A stretch of DNA of 64,000 nt from Flavobacterium rhamnosiphilum (GCF_004349195.1 NZ_SMLG01000002.1:186001-250000), one strand, 5' to 3'. Numbered from the stretch's first letter, positions 1-9,193 are shown. Notes: a model not told the origin generated them from the letters alone. Numbers and translations: made by a program.

Positions 1-1405
1 CGGTCATATTTACCAAAAACTGCTCGTACAAAACACGCTGATGTGCCCGTTGCTGATCGACAATTACCATTCCTGATTTTATCGATGAAACAATGTATTT
101 TTTATGTATTTGATACGTTTTATGAACAGAATGCTCCACTTCTTCGTCATTAAATAAAGAGGAAGTCACTTCTTCATTTTCGAAAGTTATGTGTCCTATT
201 TCATCCGTATCTTGTTTTAAACCTACGTACAAACTTTCCCAATTAGCCGTTGGTTCCGGTTTCTTATAATTAGAAAAATGCTTATTGGGCTTATCATCAG
301 AAAACGGATTGAAATTGCCATCCACCTGAATCGTAGGCGTTGCACCTTCTAAATCTTTATAATGATATGGTGTGTCCAAATTAGAATCCCTGTCAAAATC
401 TAAAACTGGCGCTACATTAAACTGACCCAAACTATGTTTTATGGAAGCTCTTAAAATAGCATACAAAGCATGTTCGTCATCAAACTTAATCTCCGTTTTA
501 GTAGGATGAATATTGATGTCAATTGTGTTTGGCGGCACCGATAAATATAGAAAATAACTAGGCTGCGCACCGTCTTTCAAGATTCCGTCATAAGCTGCCA
601 TAACCGCATGATGCAAATAACCGCTTTTTATAAAACGATCATTGACAAAGAAAAACTGTTCTCCACGATTTTTTTTGGCAAATTCCGGTTTGCTCACAAA
701 TCCTTGAATCGCCACTATTTCTGTTTCTTCCTGAACCGGCACTAATTTTTCATTGGTTTTACCCGAGAAAACATTCACAATTCGTTGTCGTAAAGTAGAT
801 GGCGGCAAATTGAACATTTCACTGCCATTGTGATAAAACGTAAAATGTATTTTTGGGTGAGCCAAAGCCACACGTTGAAACTCATCAATAATATGACGGT
901 ATTCCACCGTATCCGACTTTAAGAAATTACGTCGCGCCGGAATATTAAAAAATAAATTTTTGACAGCAAATGACGTGCCTTTTGGCAAAACTGCCACATC
1001 TTGCGATACAAACTTACTGCCTTCAACGATGATGTGCGTTCCGAGTTCTTCTTGATCTGGCTTGGTTTTCATTTCTACATGGGCAATCGCCGCAATAGAT
1101 GCCAATGCTTCCCCACGAAACCCTTTGGTATGCAAAGAAAATAAATCTTCAGCCTGACGAATTTTGGAAGTGGCGTGACGTTCAAAACACAAACGTGCAT
1201 CGGTAACGCTCATTCCTAAACCATTATCAATCACTTGTACTAATGCCTTCCCTGCATCTTTAAGAATTAATTTTATATCTGTTGCTCTGGCATCAACCGC
1301 ATTTTCAAGCAACTCTTTGACAACTGAAGCGGGTCTTTGAACGACTTCTCCAGCAGCAATTTGATTGGCAACATGATCAGGAAGTAATTGAATTATACTC
1401 GACAT
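1..1405 (-). CDS. mutL: DNA mismatch repair protein MutL (C-terminus cut by window edge)
   Basis: Mismatch-repair ATPase that links MutS recognition to strand removal. The N-terminus translates as MSSIIQLLPDHVANQIAAGE, followed by the GHKL ATPase motifs ELLENAVDA (catalytic Glu), IDNGLGMS and GFRGEALASI, so the ATG at 1405 is secure. About 468 residues are present; the family is usually just over 600, so the end of the C-terminal domain lies outside the window. Close to the edge (about 20-62) the place normally holding the endonuclease motif DQHA(X)2E(X)4E reads DQQRAHQRVLYE, so several metal-linked residues are changed. No TAnnTTTG promoter element is obvious upstream. Confidence 0.96.
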   Translation of the reverse strand, partial: MSSIIQLLPDHVANQIAAGEVVQRPASVVKELLENAVDARATDIKLILKDAGKALVQVIDNGLGMSVTDARLCFERHATSKIRQAEDLFSLHTKGFRGEALASIAAIAHVEMKTKPDQEELGTHIIVEGSKFVSQDVAVLPKGTSFAVKNLFFNIPARRNFLKSDTVEYRHIIDEFQRVALAHPKIHFTFYHNGSEMFNLPPSTLRQRIVNVFSGKTNEKLVPVQEETEIVAIQGFVSKPEFAKKNRGEQFFFVNDRFIKSGYLHHAVMAAYDGILKDGAQPSYFLYLSVPPNTIDINIHPTKTEIKFDDEHALYAILRASIKHSLGQFNVAPVLDFDRDSNLDTPYHYKDLEGATPTIQVDGNFNPFSDDKPNKHFSNYKKPEPTANWESLYVGLKQDTDEIGHITFENEEVTSSLFNDEEVEHSVHKTYQIHKKYIVSSIKSGMVIVDQQRAHQRVLYEQFLVNMT

Positions 1406-1430
1406 TAAAAAATTTAGGTTTAAAGTTTAA

Positions 1431-1480
1431 CCCTTCGACTGTACTTCGACTTCGCTCAGTATAGACTCCTCAGGGTGACA
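1431..1480. repeat. REP-like intergenic palindrome
   Basis: The stretch CCCTTCGAC ... CTTCGCTCAG ... CTCAGGGTGACA resembles a GC-richer interspersed palindrome that I recall from many Flavobacteriaceae genomes. It contrasts with the AT-rich spacer around it and has no open frame. It lies between mutL and the end of the next minus-strand gene. Membership in a repeat family is recalled and was not tested here. Confidence 0.45.
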
Positions 1481-1562
1481 ATAGTTTATTATAAAACCAA
1501 GATGCACAAATTTAATGAATTTCTATTGGGAATGGTAGCTTATTTAATCATAAAAAAAACAA

Positions 1563-1596
1563 AAAACCTATACTATTTATGAGACAGTATAGGTTT
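1563..1596 (-). terminator. Rho-independent terminator after the ribH/membrane-protein pair
   Basis: Inverted repeat AACCTATACT / AGTATAGGTT with an 11-base loop. On the minus strand the stem is followed by a T-rich tail (TTTTTTGTTTTTTTT), as expected for the end of a minus-strand transcript whose last gene stops at 1645. Confidence 0.75.
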
Positions 1597-1644
1597 TCCA
1601 GTTATATTTTTTTTAAAGCTAAAATATCATTAACTATAAAAAAA

Positions 1645-2028
1645 CTATTCTTCAACATAAAAATGATTTCCTAAAATATCCTTCAAACCAACTAAAATCA
1701 TCCATGCAAAATTCAAAAATAACAATAAAAAGTAACCCGATTTTAAATGATTCATAGTCAATGCAACTATTAAAACTGAGAATATCATAGAAGTAATACC
1801 AGTTATAAAAAGTAATGAAGTATTGGTTTCTTTTTCTCTAATTTCGTTTATTCCAATAATAAATAACAAAACTGCATATATAAAGAAAAGAAAATTATAG
1901 ATGGATTCTATTGCTGTATAACGATAATTATCTCCAATTTTAGCAAAAATATCTATCAAAGTTAGAATCGAAAAAATAATTCTAGTAATAGCCCAAAAAA
2001 GTCTTGTTTTACAAAAAAACTCATCCAT
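1645..2028 (-). CDS. Small four-helix membrane protein, unknown function
   Basis: A 127-residue protein made almost wholly of hydrophobic segments, at roughly residues 10-28, 42-60, 72-92 and 98-118, separated by short charged loops (for example NEIREKETN). It fits a small inner-membrane protein with four helices. It begins 5 nt after the ribH stop codon and ends before a good terminator, so it is probably cotranscribed with ribH. I do not recognise the family and see no catalytic motif. Nothing beyond adjacency ties it to riboflavin synthesis. Confidence 0.75.
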   Translation of the reverse strand: MDEFFCKTRLFWAITRIIFSILTLIDIFAKIGDNYRYTAIESIYNFLFFIYAVLLFIIGINEIREKETNTSLLFITGITSMIFSVLIVALTMNHLKSGYFLLLFLNFAWMILVGLKDILGNHFYVEE

Positions 2029-2033
2029 AATGT

Positions 2034-2609
2034 TTACTCTTTCAACTCTAAAGGCGTTCCTTCTTCTAGTTGAATAGCTCCGGCAGACAATAAATGTTGG
2101 TTATCTATTTGATGTGACAACGAAGCCTGTTGGCGAATATAGGCCATTTTGATAGCCGCAATAGCCGCTTCTGTACCTTTATTACCGTGAATCCCTCCAC
2201 TTCTATCAATGGATTGTTGCATGGTATTATCAGTCAAAACACAAAAAATAACAGGAATATCCGTTTGAACATTCAGGTCTTTAATTCCTTGCGTTACTCC
2301 TTCACACACAAAATCAAAATGCTTGGTTTGCCCTTGAATTACACATCCAATAGCAATAACAGCATCAACATTCTGGGTTTGGAGCATTTTCTTAGAGCCA
2401 TAAATAAGCTCAAAGCTTCCAGGAACATTCCAGCGAATAATATGCTGGGCTGGAACTTGGTTTTCCAAAAGGGCTTCAATAGCACCTCTGTAAAGTCCTT
2501 CAGTTATAGAATCATTCCATTCTGAAACAACAATCCCAAAGCGAAAATCTTTCGCGTTTGGGATTGAATTTTTATCGTACTCGGATAAGTTTTTATTTTC
2601 GGTAGCCAT
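2034..2609 (-). CDS. ribH: 6,7-dimethyl-8-ribityllumazine synthase
   Basis: Penultimate enzyme of riboflavin synthesis: it condenses 5-amino-6-ribitylaminouracil with 3,4-dihydroxy-2-butanone 4-phosphate. Visible motifs are FGIVVSEWND at the N-terminus (substrate ring stacking), WNVPGSFEL, the GQTKHFDF segment carrying the catalytic His, and GNKGTEAA for phosphate binding. At 191 residues it is longer than the usual 150-160. The extra length is a 20-residue N-terminal lead and a polar C-terminal tail after KMAYIRQQ. A membrane-protein gene follows after 5 nt, and an AT-rich hairpin separates it from the TPR gene upstream. Confidence 0.96.
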   Translation of the reverse strand: MATENKNLSEYDKNSIPNAKDFRFGIVVSEWNDSITEGLYRGAIEALLENQVPAQHIIRWNVPGSFELIYGSKKMLQTQNVDAVIAIGCVIQGQTKHFDFVCEGVTQGIKDLNVQTDIPVIFCVLTDNTMQQSIDRSGGIHGNKGTEAAIAAIKMAYIRQQASLSHQIDNQHLLSAGAIQLEEGTPLELKE

Positions 2610-2611
2610 TT

Positions 2612-2681
2612 GATTTTAGAATTTTGATTTTAGAATTTTGATTTCAGATATTAAAGATAGCATTTTGAAATCAAAATTCTA
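2612..2681. repeat. AT-rich intergenic hairpin with internal direct repeats
   Basis: TAGAATTTTGATTTCA (2631-2646) is matched perfectly in reverse complement at 2666-2681, leaving a 19-nt loop. The left arm is preceded by an extra direct copy of the ATTTTGATTTTAGA unit. It sits in the untranslated gap between the TPR gene and ribH on their shared strand. It lacks a clean T-tract, so an RNA-processing or stability element is as likely as a terminator. Confidence 0.6.
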
Positions 2682-2715
2682 CAATCTTAAATCACCAATC
2701 TTATATCATTTTTTA

Positions 2716-3489
2716 CTATTGTGCTAATCCTATCAAAACGTCAACTGAAGCAGCCTCTGGAGTTCCTTCAAAATTGTCTTTAATGTCTGTAAAATATTTC
2801 AAAGCGTCTGCTTTGTTTCCTAATGCCAAAGCTGTTTTTCCAGCTTTCAACAAGAAACGTGGCGTAGTGAAATCATTTTTATTTGATTCAGCAGCTTTTA
2901 CGTAATTTTCTAAAGCTTCTTTCGGTTGATTTTTTTGAGAATAAGCATCTCCAATTGCTCCTTTTGCCAAAGCTCCCAGAACAATATCATCCGATTTAAA
3001 TTTACTTAAATAATCAATCGCTTCAGTATATTTTCCTGTATTCAAATACGCAATTCCAGCATAATAATTAGCTAAATTTCCTGCATCAGTTCCAGAATAT
3101 TCATCAGCAATTTTTAAGAATCCAAATTTACCTTCTGAACCATTCAAAGACAATTTATATAAAGAGTCACTTGCTACTCCATCAGTTGCTTTTTGGAAAT
3201 TTTGTTGTGCTACAAACATTTCGTTTGCTGCTTCTTCTTGTTGTGGCGCAGCAACGAATCTTTGGTATCCTAAATAACCAATTGTAAAAATAGCAGCAGC
3301 AGCAACTAAACCAATAATAACTTTTTGGTTTTTAGCTACCCAATCCTCAGTTTTCGAAGCTGTTTCGTCTAATGTTGAAAAAACACCAGCTGTTGTGCTG
3401 TCTTTTTCATCAATCTGTACTGCTTCAACCGCGTCATTTACTTCTTTTTCTTTTGGTGCTTTATATCCTCTTTTACTGTAAGTAGCCAT
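2716..3489 (-). CDS. Membrane-anchored TPR protein (YfgM/YbgF-like)
   Basis: A 257-residue protein with a charged N-terminal tail of about 55 residues, a single transmembrane helix at about 58-78 (VIIGLVAAAAIFTIGYLGYQ), and a periplasmic part built from tetratricopeptide-like helices. Examples are NLANYYAGIAYLNTGKYTEA, ALGALAKG-type repeats and KAGKTALALGNKADALKYF. This matches the TPR_21/YfgM type of anchored protein, which is linked to envelope protein folding in other bacteria; a role here is inference. A TAnnTTTG element at 3512-3519 lies just upstream of the ATG. Confidence 0.8.
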   Translation of the reverse strand: MATYSKRGYKAPKEKEVNDAVEAVQIDEKDSTTAGVFSTLDETASKTEDWVAKNQKVIIGLVAAAAIFTIGYLGYQRFVAAPQQEEAANEMFVAQQNFQKATDGVASDSLYKLSLNGSEGKFGFLKIADEYSGTDAGNLANYYAGIAYLNTGKYTEAIDYLSKFKSDDIVLGALAKGAIGDAYSQKNQPKEALENYVKAAESNKNDFTTPRFLLKAGKTALALGNKADALKYFTDIKDNFEGTPEAASVDVLIGLAQ

Positions 3490-3511
3490 TTATTTTTAAT
3501 TTAGTGAGTCG

Positions 3512-3519
3512 CAAAAATA
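3512..3519 (-). promoter_or_regulatory. Candidate -7 element TATTTTTG for the TPR gene
   Basis: Read on the minus strand, 3519-3512 is TATTTTTG, a full match to the Bacteroidetes -7 consensus TAnnTTTG, about 23 nt before the ATG at 3489. The nearest upstream TTG is only 11 nt away, shorter than the usual 17-23, so the -33 box is uncertain. Confidence 0.45.
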
Positions 3520-3721
3520 AAATTTTTATTCAAACCGACATAAAAAATATGCTTTTATATTCAAAAAAAATATTATGGGAGGTTCTTTCTTTCCAAAGGC
3601 AAAATAATTAGCATAGAAAAAATGGAAAAGCCATTTTTATCGATATTTTTCAATAATTTGCACCCACTTTGAAAAACCCGTTTAAAAACATCAAAGTTCT
3701 CAATACCAGCAAGCCTTACAG

Positions 3722-4801
3722 ATGTATTTAAAAAAGATTTCATTATTCAATTATAAGAATTTTTCGGAAGCAAATTTCGATTTTGACAGCAAAATAAATT
3801 GTTTTGTAGGTAAGAATGGCATTGGAAAGACAAATGTGCTTGATGCAATCTACCATTTATCATACGGAAAAAGCTATTTCAATCCCTTAGCGGTTCAGAA
3901 TATTAAACACGGAGAAGAATTCTTTGTGATTGATGCTGAATTTGAAAAAAACGAAAGAAATGAACAAATTCTTTGCAGTCTAAAAAAAGGGCAAAAAAAA
4001 ATATTGAAACGCAACGGAAAAGCCTATGACAAATTCTCAGATCATATTGGTTTTATTCCTTTGGTTATCATTTCTCCTGCCGACAGGGATTTGATTGTGG
4101 AAGGCAGCGAAACCAGGAGAAAATTCATGGACAGTGTGATTTCTCAACTGGATTCTCATTATTTACAGCAACTCATTCAATACCAAAAAGTAATGAGTCA
4201 GCGCAATGCTTTGTTGAAATATTTCGCATTGAATCATGTTTTTGACAACGATACGCTGTCTATATATAATGAGCAACTAACTAGTTTTGGAGATTATATT
4301 TTCGAAAAAAGAAAAGAATTTATCGACCAGTTTATTCCTATTTTCAATACACATCATCAAGCTATAACGGGATCACAGGAAACCGTTCAACTGGTATATG
4401 AAAGTCATTTATTCGAAAAAGACTTATTGACTTTATTACAGGAAAACATCAATAAAGACCGAGCTTTACAGTATACAAGTGTGGGAATTCACAAAGATGA
4501 TTTGGCTTTTGAAATTGACCAACATCCAATTAAGAAATTTGGATCTCAGGGACAGCAAAAATCGTTTCTGATTGCTTTGAAACTAGCTCAATTTGAGTTC
4601 CTAAAAAAGCAAAGCGGTGTAAAACCAATTTTACTTTTTGACGACATCTTTGATAAATTAGACGAAAGTCGTGTAGCCAAAATCATAGAAATGGTAAACA
4701 GTGATACTTTTGGGCAGCTTTTTATTTCAGATACACATCCGGAACGTACTGAAGCCATTGTAAAATCGACACATCAGACGTATAAGATCTTCAACTTATA
4801 A
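3722..4801 (+). CDS. recF: DNA replication and repair protein RecF
   Basis: SMC-like ATPase that helps load RecA at gaps through the RecFOR pathway. The Walker A motif GKNGIGKT is at residues 30-37, the signature region is [18 protein letters not shown], and the Walker B/D-loop is [15 protein letters not shown] near the C-terminus. Length (359 aa) and the opening [14 protein letters not shown] are normal for the family. It is divergent from the TPR gene; a 7-of-8 match to TAnnTTTG (ATAATTTG, about 3653-3660) is the only promoter hint. A rhodanese-thioredoxin gene follows after 78 nt. Confidence 0.97.
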   Translation: MYLKKISLFNYKNFSEANFDFDSKINCFVGKNGIGKTNVLDAIYHLSYGKSYFNPLAVQNIKHGEEFFVIDAEFEKNERNEQILCSLKKGQKKILKRNGKAYDKFSDHIGFIPLVIISPADRDLIVEGSETRRKFMDSVISQLDSHYLQQLIQYQKVMSQRNALLKYFALNHVFDNDTLSIYNEQLTSFGDYIFEKRKEFIDQFIPIFNTHHQAITGSQETVQLVYESHLFEKDLLTLLQENINKDRALQYTSVGIHKDDLAFEIDQHPIKKFGSQGQQKSFLIALKLAQFEFLKKQSGVKPILLFDDIFDKLDESRVAKIIEMVNSDTFGQLFISDTHPERTEAIVKSTHQTYKIFNL

Positions 4802-4879
4802 CTTTTATTTAGTAATTTATACCGTTCGAAAATTGAAAAATTACCTATTTTAGCGTATTCAATTTTAAATTCGATTACA

Positions 4880-5578
4880 ATGAAATTTCATTCGATATTC
4901 CTTGCAATACTATCCTTTTTTATCTTATCCTGCAACGGACAAAGTTCAAAAGAAATCAAAACAATTGATTCAAAAGCCTTTGCCGAAAAAATCGCAGCAA
5001 CTCCAAATCCACAAATTCTGGATGTGCGAACTCCCGAGGAATTTACTTCTGATCATATTGATAATGCCAAAAATATAAATTGGCTTGGAAATACTTTTGT
5101 TTCTGACGTAGAAAAACTAGACAAATCACAACCCGTTTTTGTGTATTGCAAAAGTGGCGGAAGAAGTCAGAAAGCAGCTGAAAAATTAAATGAATTAGGC
5201 TTTAAAACCATCTATCAATTAGACGGCGGAATGTTAAAATGGGACGCTAACGGACACGCTAAACCAACTGATAAAATCATAGGATTATCCGTTCCGGAAT
5301 ACAACAAACTATTAAATTCAGATAAAAAAGTACTGATTAATTTTTACGCTGAATGGTGTGCACCCTGCAAAAAAATGACTCCTTATGTTTTGCAAATGCA
5401 GAAAGATTTAGGAGATGAAGTGGTTATCATTCGATTGGATGCCGATAAAAATAAAACCTTGATGGCTGAAATGAAAATCAGTGAACTTCCTACGGTATTA
5501 TTGTATGATAATGCAGCAGTAAAATGGAAACATTCTGGTTATATAAGTGAAACTGATTTAAAAAAACAATTACAATAG
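4880..5578 (+). CDS. Rhodanese-thioredoxin fusion lipoprotein
   Basis: A lipoprotein signal peptide (MKFHSIFLAILSFFILSCNG, lipobox LSC) leads to two domains. Residues about 25-125 form a rhodanese domain with the active-site loop CKSGGRS (Cys about 90). Residues about 135-232 form a thioredoxin domain with WCAPC (Cys 160 and 163) and the cis-Pro region ELPTVLLYD. The protein should sit on the periplasmic face of a membrane and combine sulfur-transfer or persulfide chemistry with disulfide exchange. The physiological substrate is unknown. The next gene starts 6 nt downstream, so they are probably cotranscribed. Confidence 0.88.
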   Translation: MKFHSIFLAILSFFILSCNGQSSKEIKTIDSKAFAEKIAATPNPQILDVRTPEEFTSDHIDNAKNINWLGNTFVSDVEKLDKSQPVFVYCKSGGRSQKAAEKLNELGFKTIYQLDGGMLKWDANGHAKPTDKIIGLSVPEYNKLLNSDKKVLINFYAEWCAPCKKMTPYVLQMQKDLGDEVVIIRLDADKNKTLMAEMKISELPTVLLYDNAAVKWKHSGYISETDLKKQLQ

Positions 5579-5584
5579 CTCAAG

Positions 5585-6256
5585 ATGCTTTCAAAAGACA
5601 CACTACAATTTCTGGATGATTTAAAAGCCAATAACAATAGGGATTGGTTTTTGGAAAATAAAAAACGCTACGAAGCTGTCAAGAAAGATTACCAGCAATT
5701 AGTTGCTGATTTACTTGATGCCATGAAACCGCTCGATCCTTCATTGGAAATGTTGGAAGTAAAAAATTGTACTTTCAGAATCAATCGTGACATTCGGTTT
5801 TCTAAGGACAAAACTCCTTATAAATCGCATTTAGGTGTTTGGCTTTCTTCGGGAGCAAAGGGCCTGAATCGTTCCGGTTATTACCTTCATTTAGAAAAAG
5901 GAGCCAGTTTTATTGCCGGAGGATTGTATTGTCCTGAAGCGGAAGATTTGAAAAAAATGCGCAAAGAAATTGCCTATTTTCATGATGATTTAGAAGCAAT
6001 TCTTGATGAGAAAAATTTCAAAAAGGAATTTAAAGATTTTGATCGAAATGAAAAAAATATGCTGAAAAACCCACCAAGAGGGTATGAAAAAGAACATCCG
6101 GCGATTGAATTTCTCAAGCTAAAAAGTTTTGAGTCTTCTCAAAGAATTGATATTGCAGAAGTGACAAAAAAAGATTTTGTCGCTACAATGAGTAAAAAAC
6201 TGATTGCGCTTAAACCATTGAACGATTTTATAAATCGGGCTTTAACTTCTGAGTGA
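5585..6256 (+). CDS. DUF2461 family protein
   Basis: A 223-residue protein whose opening MLSKDTLQFLDDLKANNNRDWF and the core segments CTFRINRDIRFSKDKTPYKSHLG and GYYLHLEKGASFIAGGLYCPE are characteristic of the DUF2461 (TIGR02453) family. Family members are predicted cytosolic proteins of unknown function. There is no signal peptide or membrane helix. It lies 6 nt after the rhodanese-thioredoxin gene and 15 nt before a glycosyltransferase, inside a run of tightly spaced plus-strand genes, but those neighbours do not suggest a role. Confidence 0.88.
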   Translation: MLSKDTLQFLDDLKANNNRDWFLENKKRYEAVKKDYQQLVADLLDAMKPLDPSLEMLEVKNCTFRINRDIRFSKDKTPYKSHLGVWLSSGAKGLNRSGYYLHLEKGASFIAGGLYCPEAEDLKKMRKEIAYFHDDLEAILDEKNFKKEFKDFDRNEKNMLKNPPRGYEKEHPAIEFLKLKSFESSQRIDIAEVTKKDFVATMSKKLIALKPLNDFINRALTSE

Positions 6257-6271
6257 TTATAATTTACACTG

Positions 6272-7339
6272 ATGAAAAAAAAGAAAATTCTATTTCTAGG
6301 GGAATCCTACAGAGCCGATGCCATCACTTGGATGAACGGCTTAAAGGAATTTGGTGATTTTGAAATTATTACTTGGGAATTAAAAACACCCAGTAGTGAT
6401 ATTCATAACCGAATTTTAAGGATTTTCGAATTCGAATTGGCCATTTTTAGAATCAAAAAAATAATAAAAGCCCAACAACCGGATATGGTAATTGCAGAGA
6501 GAACCACCAGTTATGGTTTTCTTGCCGCATTATCCGGTGTAAAACCTATTGCAATTGCACAACAAGGCAGAACAGATTTATGGCCTGAAAAATCGATTTC
6601 ATTACCTTTAAAAAAACTCATTCAGAATTACGCTTTCAAAAAAGCAGATTTAATTCATGCCTGGGGTCCGGTGATGACTATTTCTATGATGGAAGCCAAT
6701 GTCGATATGAATAAAGTTTTGGTTTTACCAAAGGGAATTGATTTGGCTACATTTGTAAATATAAACAACGCCAATCCAGAAAAAATTTGTGCCATTGTTA
6801 CTCGGTCTTTATTACCGGAATACCGTCATGACATCATATTAAAAGCATTTGCCATTTTAAACCAAAAAGGAATAGATTTCGCACTTACTATCTTAGGAGA
6901 CGGAACACAACTTTCAAAACTGAAAGATTTAACAAAAGATTTAGGTATTGAAAACAAAGTCAACTTTACCGGAAGGATTCCAAACACAGCATTACCAAAA
7001 CTATTACAGCAATCTAATATTTACATTAGTATGCCCGTAACCGAAGGGGTTTCGTCCTCACTATTTGAAGCTATGGCTACTAATTGCTATCCAATTGTAA
7101 CCGACATTGCAGGAAACCAGAGTTGGATTAAACACCGCGAAAACGGACAATTGATTACCGTTGATGATTATAAAATGCTCGCAGAAGAATTAATCTGGGC
7201 ATTTGAAAATTCAGAACATCGAAACGAAGCCGTTTTAAAAAACAGACTGTTTTTAGAAAAAAATGCAGATTACAACATAAATATGAAAATCATTGCTAAT
7301 AAATACCACGAATTAATTAACACAAATAGCCCCAATTAA
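6272..7339 (+). CDS. Glycosyltransferase family 4 protein
   Basis: A 355-residue GT-B fold enzyme. The C-terminal half carries the usual donor-binding features: CAIVTRSLLPEYRHDIILKA, LTILGDGTQLSKLKDL, VNFTGRIP and the EX7E-type segment PVTEGVSSSLFEAMATNCYPI. The N-terminal acceptor half starts MKKKKILFLGESYRADAITW. The substrate cannot be read from sequence. It ends 2 nt before asnB; a GT4 and an amidotransferase-type AsnB next to each other often occur in surface-polysaccharide or glycan-modification clusters, but here there are only these two genes. Confidence 0.9.
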   Translation: MKKKKILFLGESYRADAITWMNGLKEFGDFEIITWELKTPSSDIHNRILRIFEFELAIFRIKKIIKAQQPDMVIAERTTSYGFLAALSGVKPIAIAQQGRTDLWPEKSISLPLKKLIQNYAFKKADLIHAWGPVMTISMMEANVDMNKVLVLPKGIDLATFVNINNANPEKICAIVTRSLLPEYRHDIILKAFAILNQKGIDFALTILGDGTQLSKLKDLTKDLGIENKVNFTGRIPNTALPKLLQQSNIYISMPVTEGVSSSLFEAMATNCYPIVTDIAGNQSWIKHRENGQLITVDDYKMLAEELIWAFENSEHRNEAVLKNRLFLEKNADYNINMKIIANKYHELINTNSPN

Positions 7340-7341
7340 CT

Positions 7342-9189
7342 ATGTGTGGAATTAATGGAATCTTGCATTTACAATCACAAAAAAAAGTTGACGAACGTAT
7401 TCTTACTAAGATGCGTGATTCGCTCGAGCATCGCGGACCAGATGATAAAGGATTATTCATAGAAAACAATATTGGTTTTGGACACCGAAGACTTTCAATT
7501 CTGGATGTTTCCTTAGCCGGACACCAACCTTTCCTGTCAGAAGACGGGAGATATGTACTGGTTTACAATGGTGAAATCTACAATTTCAAAGAATTTTATC
7601 CAGAGTTAAAAAGCAATGGATTTGACATCAGAACCACTTCGGATACCGAGGTTTTAATGAAATTATTTCAATTGCATGGTTTAAAAATGCTCAATCGCCT
7701 CAACGGAATGTTTGCATTTGCTATTTGGGATAAAATGGAAAAAAAGCTAACTCTTGTTCGGGATAGAATGGGCGTTAAACCGCTATATTATTCTTTTTAC
7801 AATGAAACTTTTTATTTTGCTTCCGAACAAAAAGCACTTTTCACGGCTGGGGTTCCGCTCAAAATGGCACAAGACGGACTGGAAGAATACATTTTCAACC
7901 GATTTGTTGCCGGTGAAAACACCTTATATCAAAACGTAAAAAAAGTATTGCCCGGACATATCATGACCATTCATGAAGGCGGAAAAACCACTACCTACAA
8001 CTGGTGGAATTTAAAAAAGGAAATTCAAAATCAACCTGAGATAAAAAATCCGGTAGAATGGTTTCGGGAAATTTTTGATGATTCTGTAAAACTGAGAATG
8101 GTGAGTGACGTTCCTGTGGGCGTTCTTTTGAGCGGCGGACTGGATTCTTCCTCGATTTTAGCTTCGTTATACTACCAAAATTACAAAGACATACAAACCT
8201 TTAATATAGGTTTCAAAGAGAAAGAACATAACGAAGCACATTTGGCTAAAATGATGGCAGAGAAGTTTGATTATGAATTTCACACGATGCAATTAGAGGG
8301 TAAAAATCTGCATGATCAGCTAATCAGTTCTACTTATTTTCAGGACGAACCGATCATGCATTTAAGCGAACCGCACCTTTTGGCAGTTTCTCAAATGGCA
8401 AAACTTTCGGTAAAAGTATTACTTTCCGGTGAAGGTGCCGATGAATTAATGGGTGGTTATGTGCGCTATAAAGCCTTACAATATCCTTCTTTATTGAATT
8501 CTATTGCCGCCATTGGAAATCTGGATGTTTTTACAAAACAACCGCGATATGAAAAGTTAACACGTTATGCTCAAATCAATAAAAAATCTGATTTGGTTAT
8601 TTTCAACGGCTCCAATATTTATCCAAATGATATTGCGAAAACTTTTGGAATTAATGCGCCACCAAAAAACGAATACAGGAAACAAATTTATAAGGAAGCG
8701 AAGTCATTGTATCCGAATAATTTACGCCGACAAGCACTTTATTTTGACCAACATACCTATTTATGCTCACTTCTTGACAGAAACGATCGCTGTACAATGG
8801 GCGCATCCATTGAATGCAGGGAACCATTTTTGGACACTAGATTAATTGTTGGATTAGGATCATTGGAAGACAAATGGCCTTTTACAGGAAAAAAAGGGAA
8901 ATACATTCTGAAATCAGCAATGGAAAAACGTTTACCAGACGAAATTCTAAAATTCAGAAAGGTAGGATTAAGTGCTCCTTGGGGAGATTACATCACAAAA
9001 AGTACTGCCTTTAAAGAAGAATTAGAATCTTTTTCTAAAAGTGATTTATTTCAAATTCCTTATTTTGAACACATAAACATCCAAAAACTCGTTCAGAATT
9101 TACAAAAAGGTGACATCCGAATGACTCCTTACATTATGCCATTGTTTATGATGCATATCTGGATGAAAACGTATGCAACTAAATTTTAA
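7342..9189 (+). CDS. asnB: Asparagine synthase (glutamine-hydrolysing)
   Basis: ATP-dependent amidotransferase that makes asparagine from aspartate with glutamine as nitrogen donor. The protein starts MCGINGIL with the catalytic Cys directly after Met, has the glutaminase motifs RGPDDKG and YNGEIYNF, and a PP-loop ATP-pyrophosphatase site SGGLDSS at about residues 264-270. Length of 615 aa is normal for the family. It starts 2 nt after the GT4 gene. Some AsnB paralogues amidate glycans or cell-wall intermediates, and the glycosyltransferase neighbour leaves that open. Confidence 0.93.
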   Translation: MCGINGILHLQSQKKVDERILTKMRDSLEHRGPDDKGLFIENNIGFGHRRLSILDVSLAGHQPFLSEDGRYVLVYNGEIYNFKEFYPELKSNGFDIRTTSDTEVLMKLFQLHGLKMLNRLNGMFAFAIWDKMEKKLTLVRDRMGVKPLYYSFYNETFYFASEQKALFTAGVPLKMAQDGLEEYIFNRFVAGENTLYQNVKKVLPGHIMTIHEGGKTTTYNWWNLKKEIQNQPEIKNPVEWFREIFDDSVKLRMVSDVPVGVLLSGGLDSSSILASLYYQNYKDIQTFNIGFKEKEHNEAHLAKMMAEKFDYEFHTMQLEGKNLHDQLISSTYFQDEPIMHLSEPHLLAVSQMAKLSVKVLLSGEGADELMGGYVRYKALQYPSLLNSIAAIGNLDVFTKQPRYEKLTRYAQINKKSDLVIFNGSNIYPNDIAKTFGINAPPKNEYRKQIYKEAKSLYPNNLRRQALYFDQHTYLCSLLDRNDRCTMGASIECREPFLDTRLIVGLGSLEDKWPFTGKKGKYILKSAMEKRLPDEILKFRKVGLSAPWGDYITKSTAFKEELESFSKSDLFQIPYFEHINIQKLVQNLQKGDIRMTPYIMPLFMMHIWMKTYATKF

Positions 9190-9193
9190 TCCT

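Noticed and set aside
2130..2525. 131-residue open frame opposite ribH
   Set aside because: Lies fully inside ribH on the other strand, with no recognisable domain; ribH motifs are strong.
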